NCBI GenBank assembly: GCA_009617715.1
Contig: VTFK01000073.1
Span: 62,001 to 126,000 of the forward strand
DNA: 64,000 nucleotides
From: Plectrocnemia conspersa
Taxonomy: Eukaryota; Arthropoda; Insecta; Trichoptera; Polycentropodidae
Direction: 5' to 3'
The position numbers and the translations under genes are program-made. Position 1 is the first letter of the stretch. Every line of letters begins with the position of its first letter. Positions 58,931 to 64,000 of this stretch are shown in pieces. The notes below the pieces were generated by a model, which saw only the letters and a list, made by a program, of their open reading frames with translations, was not told where the DNA came from and did no database searches.

Positions 58931-60904
58931 TAACGTAACAAGATTTATTGTTTATTAAGCTTGATGTATGTTGAGTCAGGAATTGCACAGTTAATCTAAG
59001 GCATGTAAATGTATCTTAAAGTATATGATATCAAAAATCACATCATTTACTGAATAGACGTAAACTTCAAGATCTTTAAAAATTAATAATTGCGCATAAA
59101 AAGACGGCAAAGCTGTTATTTTGTATTATACTGGTTTTTATTCGAAGCAGTATAGTGAAGTATAAAATAAGATAAGATATCGGATTTAAAATGCTTTAAA
59201 AATGAATAAGCTTTTATGATATTTAGTGAACAAATATATCATCCTTATAAACATACATCGATGCTACCAAAGTTTTGATTTCTAGAACCTCGTTTTTTAT
59301 TTAATATAAATTGATTAAGTACCAGTGATAAACCAGCACATTAAAAACATCTCTGCATATTTGGTTCCTTACATTAATTTGTGGACCCAATTACGGAACG
59401 TCTTCTAGTGTAACACTACACTTTTAGATCGCGATAGTATTATGTTACTTACCACCGTATACAAAAATATAATATACAACGCGGAATTAATTTCATTTGA
59501 ATAACAATATGAAGATGTCGGAACAATGAACGAATCGGCCATAATTTATACGTCAAGATAAATTATTAATGATTGTGCCTTCCCATCTCGGCGTTGCCTA
59601 TTCCTATTCAATCGAAATCTAATCGCAAAAAATAAATTTAACGATAATAATGTTGTTTTTTCTGTCTATCGTTACGATACAATAACGAAATAACGGTTCA
59701 CGATCAATTCTCGTGCGCGTGTGTTAGTGTATTGTGTGTAATATAAATATTTTTTATGGGATCGCAATTATTCAAGATTAATTCGTACAAGCATCCACGT
59801 ATGAGTAGACAGGCATAAACAATCATTGGTAATCGTTTTATGAATCATTTGGAATATAAATTAATTTAGAAGTAATTCTATGTTCTCTTTTGGTTTTTTA
59901 CACCAAAAGTTATGCAAAACTTTATAAAAATTACCAATAAACATCGCAAGAAATCAAAAATTTGCCACAGTTATATAGAAGCAAAAAACAGTAATCTACA
60001 AAATGTTAAATATATTTCATGAATTCACAAAATAATGTCACAAGCATATAAGAGTAAATATACTCAGTAATCAGTAAACTTACAAAATATCTAATAATTA
60101 TAATAGGCCATACTTTTACTTTAAGATAATTTGTTGGATTATAATAAAAATATTAAAATCGTTTTGACTTACATATATAAGTATATGTAATCTAGAATTT
60201 GTGATCAATATTTATGATTTTGACTATTATATTAGTGATATTAAATATGTATGTTTATATTGCAGATAATTATTTATTGCCAGCTGTTTTTCTCAAGATA
60301 ATAAAATTAGTTACATGAACACGACGACATTCCAAAAATAATATTATCATGTTTAATAAATAGGTATTGAAAAAGTGGAGTAAAATAAAATAACAAAAAA
60401 ATTGTCAAGAGCTTTAAACTTTCTGCAAAAATTGTAAGAATTGTACAATTTTAAATATAAAAGTGCATAGCAAATATTATAACCAGTTTTATCATCTGAT
60501 TTAAGCTAAGAATTTTATTTTAGTGTGTCTCTTATTATTTAACATTTATTTAAATATGTTTAAAAATACGCAAAAGTGACCTATGTATAATTAAAAGTAT
60601 CTACAGACATTACCTAAATTATTTTTATCACTGCAACTAATTTTTGTTCATCAACAACAGATTTAGAACTATTTGTTCTAAATAATACAATATTAAAAAA
60701 TATGTTTACAAATCTTAAAAAGACCCATACCAACCTAATCAATCTTAACATTTTTTTTGACCAACCGAAGTTATTTTTTAAATATTTTGAGAATCATCGA
60801 ACAATTTGTCTATTATTCACAATGTGCAAAAGAGTATTCAGCTTGCTCTAGATGTGCTAAATGGGATCACTCTATCGTTTGCCGTTTTTTCTATTCATAT
60901 ATGA
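58931..60904. other. Mainly AT-rich stretch
   Basis: A moderately balanced section at 59,490-59,720 is otherwise unremarkable. Nothing recognised. Confidence 0.55.
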
Positions 60905-61069
60905 TATGCTGAACATTTAAAAATATTTATATTTTATAGAGTGATTACTGACTCTTCAACTTACCAAGATGATTTAGACTCATTATGGAAATTAGATGTG
61001 CCTAACTATTTACCATTTAGCATTGATAAATGTCATTTTGAAATATTTGCTAAAGAAACAAAATCTTGA
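60905..61069 (+). pseudogene. Jockey-like LINE thumb-region fragment
   Basis: One continuous + frame reads YAEHLKIF (the usual Y-A-D-D-L-K with both Asp lost), then YRVITDSSTYQDDLDSLW and LPFSIDKCHFEIF, ending at TGA (61067-61069). The QxDLDxLWxW...LPxxxxKCH pattern is the segment after the catalytic motif in Jockey/CR1-type reverse transcriptases. It corresponds to 53.42-53.56 kb. The preceding palm region is not recognisable. Confidence 0.65.
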
Positions 61070-61077
61070 ATAAATTA

Positions 61078-61475
61078 TGGAGGTCCTCTCCTGGAGGTTG
61101 ACATAAATGTAGGCGTAAACTCATGGCTAAGAAAGATTAGCTTTGAATAGCAGCAGTCTTAAGGGGCATCGATGGAGGCTGTTCTCCAAAGGATGACTTA
61201 AATGGAGTCCAACTGGAAAAGAAAATTCATCTTCGGGGGAGTCTTCAATGAAGACAGCCTGCCAAGGACACAATCAAACTGAATTGTGGCCTGCTGTATT
61301 TCTTGTAATGGAGGTCTCCGAGCCCGAGGGCTTAGACCCTAGTCCAATTAAATGTGCATGATTGACAACCTAAGATCTACTGCTCAAAACAAAGCGCAAA
61401 ATTCTTGATTTCTAGCGCCTGGAAAAGTGAGGGGGTTCTCTGAAGCACTCGGAAACGGAAACATAACACGTGTGT
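61078..61475. other. GC-richer block with repeated GGAGG words
   Basis: Abrupt change of composition immediately after the LINE fragment. GGAGGTCC, GGAGGTTG, GGAGGCTG and GGAGGTCTCC recur, and GTCTTC-AAT-GAAGAC is a small palindrome. No frame was identified. It may be the remainder of the LINE or another repeat. Confidence 0.3.
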
Positions 61476-62759
61476 AAAGACGACGATTCCTAATTTTCTT
61501 AGAAAGGTCTTATCACACTTACTAATCTATATTTATAAACAGTTTTAAAGAACTTCCACGAGGTGCTGAAAGTTTATTCTTATAATATTTTTTTATATAT
61601 ATATCTTTTTCTCTGTTTGCATATTTTTTTAATTATATTATATAAATTAGAAGATATGGTTTTTATGTGAATTTACCCTGTGAATATTAATATAATATAT
61701 ATAAAATATTTATGACTTTGAAACAGAAATTAATAAAGTTAAAATATTAACAAATTAAATTAAATTCAGCATTTTTCATTGTATATGTAATAAATAAACA
61801 TTATTTTCCATATTTATGCTAAGAAAAAAAGTGTGGCTTTCTTAAATTAACTGAAATAAGATAAGATCTTTTCGATTTATATTTTCTTAGTCTAAATGCT
61901 CATTATTTTATTCTTGTGGCCCATTTTCTTCAAATATATAATTATTTATAAAATTTAAAGTATATTAAAACATGTAGCTGTGTTGCTTTAAAAAATAATA
62001 AAGTATATAATTTTTCAAGAGGTCCTCTTCATAATTTACTATTTTAGATCTGCGAGATTTTCATACCATATGTCATTATTAAATGAGTTTTATCTAAAAG
62101 TAATGTTTGCTAATTAATACTTGGGCTATCAATTAAAAAAAAAATTAGAATATATAAAAATAAGATAAACCTAATCAGTGTTGATGTTACAGTGAATGTA
62201 AATATATTAAAAATAAAGTTATATTTTTACTGGTGTTTAAGTGAAATCATATCCGAATACATTTTTAAATGTAGATGTACTATATTTCTACTAGTGAAGA
62301 TATGTTTTAACTACTAAAATGACTATGAAACTCAATTTTCTGTTTGCGAAATATTCATTTACTGTTTTAACTCAATCACATCTTAAACGAATAAATTAAA
62401 CCTAACTTGACTTAATGACGGTTATTAAAGCAAGTATAGTTCTTGAACTTTCATTAAGTTAGGCTTGTGTTTGGTTTAATTTATTTTAAATAGTATAGTA
62501 TTTTATCGAACGATGTAATGTTACAATTTTGTACAAAGAAGTACAATTTTAAATCAATTGTTAAATACATTTTACCTGAAATAGTGAAATAATACACATT
62601 TTAACTATAATACACATACAGAAAATCTTGACGAATTAAATAATCAAGCTTGAATTATCCGTATATTCATTATGCTATTTCTAAAGTCTTTTATTATACA
62701 TAATATCATATTAATTGCATGTCACGTAATTAGTAGATATATTAGACCTGCCCAAGATT
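61476..62759. other. AT-rich stretch
   Basis: No gene or element recognised. Confidence 0.6.
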
Positions 62760-63080
62760 ATACTAAGTGGATGCTGGAGTACGGTTAATTTCCGAGAAAC
62801 GTCAGTCGGTCGGGCTCGTGGCCCGTTGTTGCCGTTGCAAAGAGTTTAATTATCAATTATTGCCATAATTGAAAAACAAACATTATAATTTAGGTATCTA
62901 TGCCAGGGATCTATGGCTGGCCAGTGTGCAGCGGCGGTCGGGCCAACCTACTGATATATCTTTTGCTCCATCGGAGGCTGCTCAGTAGCCGGACACCCAC
63001 TCCGGCTCCCGTCAGATTATGACCGCCGGCTTGACGTATCCGAGGCAATCTCTCGAGACGTGTTATTATAAGTCTATATA
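62760..63080. promoter_or_regulatory. GC-rich island
   Basis: Words such as CGGTCGGGC, GCAGCGGCGGTCGGGCC and GACCGCCGGC in otherwise AT-rich DNA, next to CAATTATTGCCATAATTG (near-palindromic TAAT/ATTA pair, about 62,854). No coding frame. Confidence 0.35.
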
Positions 63081-64000
63081 TGTGCGCGCATTCATAAGTT
63101 TATATTATATATGTGTATAAAATACATAATCTCGATTTGCGCCATTACCAGCGGTACGGTGTCTCAATTGCGTCAAGCAGGACTTTGGAATTTCTAAACT
63201 TATCAGTGACATCAAACTGATCTATAATGCGCATATAAAAGTAGCTTAGACATAATTTATTAATTATTTAAGGGCTACTTTTGAGTGCCTAATTTTATTA
63301 GCTACTTTAGATTTTTTTTAAAGAAATAACGCAGTTGAAAGTAACATAAAAATTTTCATACAATTGTTAAACTGTAACTTTTTGGTGGCTTTAATTTCTA
63401 ATTTTTATTTTATTTATTTAGAAATATAAAAAAAATGTATATTTTCGCTCACCCCAATAATGTTTTTTTTGTGCGCAAAATAATCGATATTATGCAACAC
63501 GGCATGCAAATATGCAATTTGCAAAAGTGTAGGTTTTATGCAGAAGAACGTTGGCGTTTGCTTTTCTATAATAATTGACGCTTCCAGATGATACCGAGTT
63601 GTTTGTATACAAATAGCGTTTAATAAGGCCATTTTACGATATTATCGTGGTGATGTACAAGAATGGGTATTTCTTAAACTAGCTTGTAATATAGTTTGAC
63701 ATACGGAAAGGATTAGTTTTAGATATCTATTGATAAGTCATTTAATGGAATTCTTTGGTGTTTCTAGATTAGCGCAATATTGTAAGTCAGTAATTTATAT
63801 GTCATTATTAGAATGATGAACATTTCGAAAGATTTGAATCACAAAAGATGCTATGATGCAATTAGAATGTATAGAAGTAATCATAAACAAATTGCTATCA
63901 TAATTAATGAAAATTATTTATATAATTTCGAAATGATGGTTTATTCAAATTTAATTGACGTCTTATAATAAAATTCTATATATGGATATATATTTTTATT
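63081..64000. other. AT-rich stretch to window end
   Basis: Nothing recognised. A 72-codon minus frame at 63414-63632 has no domain. Confidence 0.6.

Noticed and set aside
1..64000. Known insect microRNAs
   Set aside because: I compared the seeds of several widely conserved ones (let-7, bantam, miR-1, miR-7, miR-9, miR-10, miR-124, miR-184, iab-4) by eye. None had a full mature match. A TGACTAGA seed near 27,678 matches miR-279 only in its first bases.
1..64000. Prokaryotic features (operons, CRISPR arrays, phage genes)
   Set aside because: There are no long frames, no Shine-Dalgarno-linked gene series and no regularly spaced repeats. The content is eukaryotic.

Overview
This window reads as eukaryotic, AT-rich, non-genic DNA, most likely from an insect genome and possibly a moth or butterfly. 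By eye it is roughly 70% A+T. No open frame exceeds 131 codons and none looks like an intact gene. The recognisable content is eroded transposable elements typical of insects (Jockey-like LINE pieces, hAT and Tigger/pogo DNA transposons, LTR-like blocks), microsatellites, and islands of higher-complexity sequence. The order-level assignment is inference from composition and element types only. No intact protein gene, rRNA, functional tRNA or CRISPR array was found.

Transposon layer. (1) At 14.69-16.57 kb is a decayed Tigger/pogo DDE transposase on the + strand. It is split by a 1,111-bp hAT element at 15234-16344 with 14-bp matching termini and a perfect 8-bp target duplication. That hAT element still encodes the hAT C-terminal dimerisation domain on its minus strand. 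(2) A second hAT lineage (ZBED/GTF2IRD2-like) is fossilised on the minus strand at 12.48-13.68 kb, and a terminus of that general type lies at 8.85-8.89 kb. (3) Three reverse-transcriptase fragments of one Jockey-like LINE type lie on the + strand at 30.2-31.25, 53.13-53.66 and 60.9-61.07 kb. The first carries a perfect 40-bp palindrome centred on its catalytic-motif codons. (4) Two LTR-like families recur. Family A is at about 10.0, 19.6-20.06, 27.08-27.7 and 42.5-42.76 kb, all on +. Family B is at 1.72-2.03, 3.56-3.7 and 55.97-56.4 kb on +, and 21.44-21.72 kb on -. (5) A pogo/Tigger-like terminus lies at 51.09 kb and a decayed tRNA-derived SINE head at 10.85-10.95 kb.

Between these, long AT-rich stretches alternate with 0.2-0.8 kb islands of near-balanced composition (about 2.1, 4.1, 7.9-8.5, 11.5, 20.5-21.0, 21.9-22.7, 25.2-25.6, 34.2-34.7, 37.0-37.4, 41.4-41.9, 44.7, 46.7, 48.7-49.1, 50.3, 52.3-52.9, 54.4-54.7, 56.8-57.1, 58.3-58.9 and 62.8-63.1 kb). 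Many are dense in homeodomain-type TAAT/ATTA cores. This is the pattern expected of a large intron or the regulatory territory of a developmental gene, but conservation cannot be tested here. Two short segments have exon-like splice signals: 7216-7277 (ATG in good context, perfect donor) and 34529-34715 (strong acceptor and donor, a cysteine-containing frame broken by one TAA).

The parts do not form a pathway. The window is best read as intergenic or intronic regulatory DNA overprinted by several generations of mobile elements. The most unusual objects are the palindrome at the LINE motif, several long near-perfect hairpins (23.63, 31.77, 35.67 and 51.88 kb), the two LTR-like families without visible internal regions, and the exon-like block at 34.5 kb.
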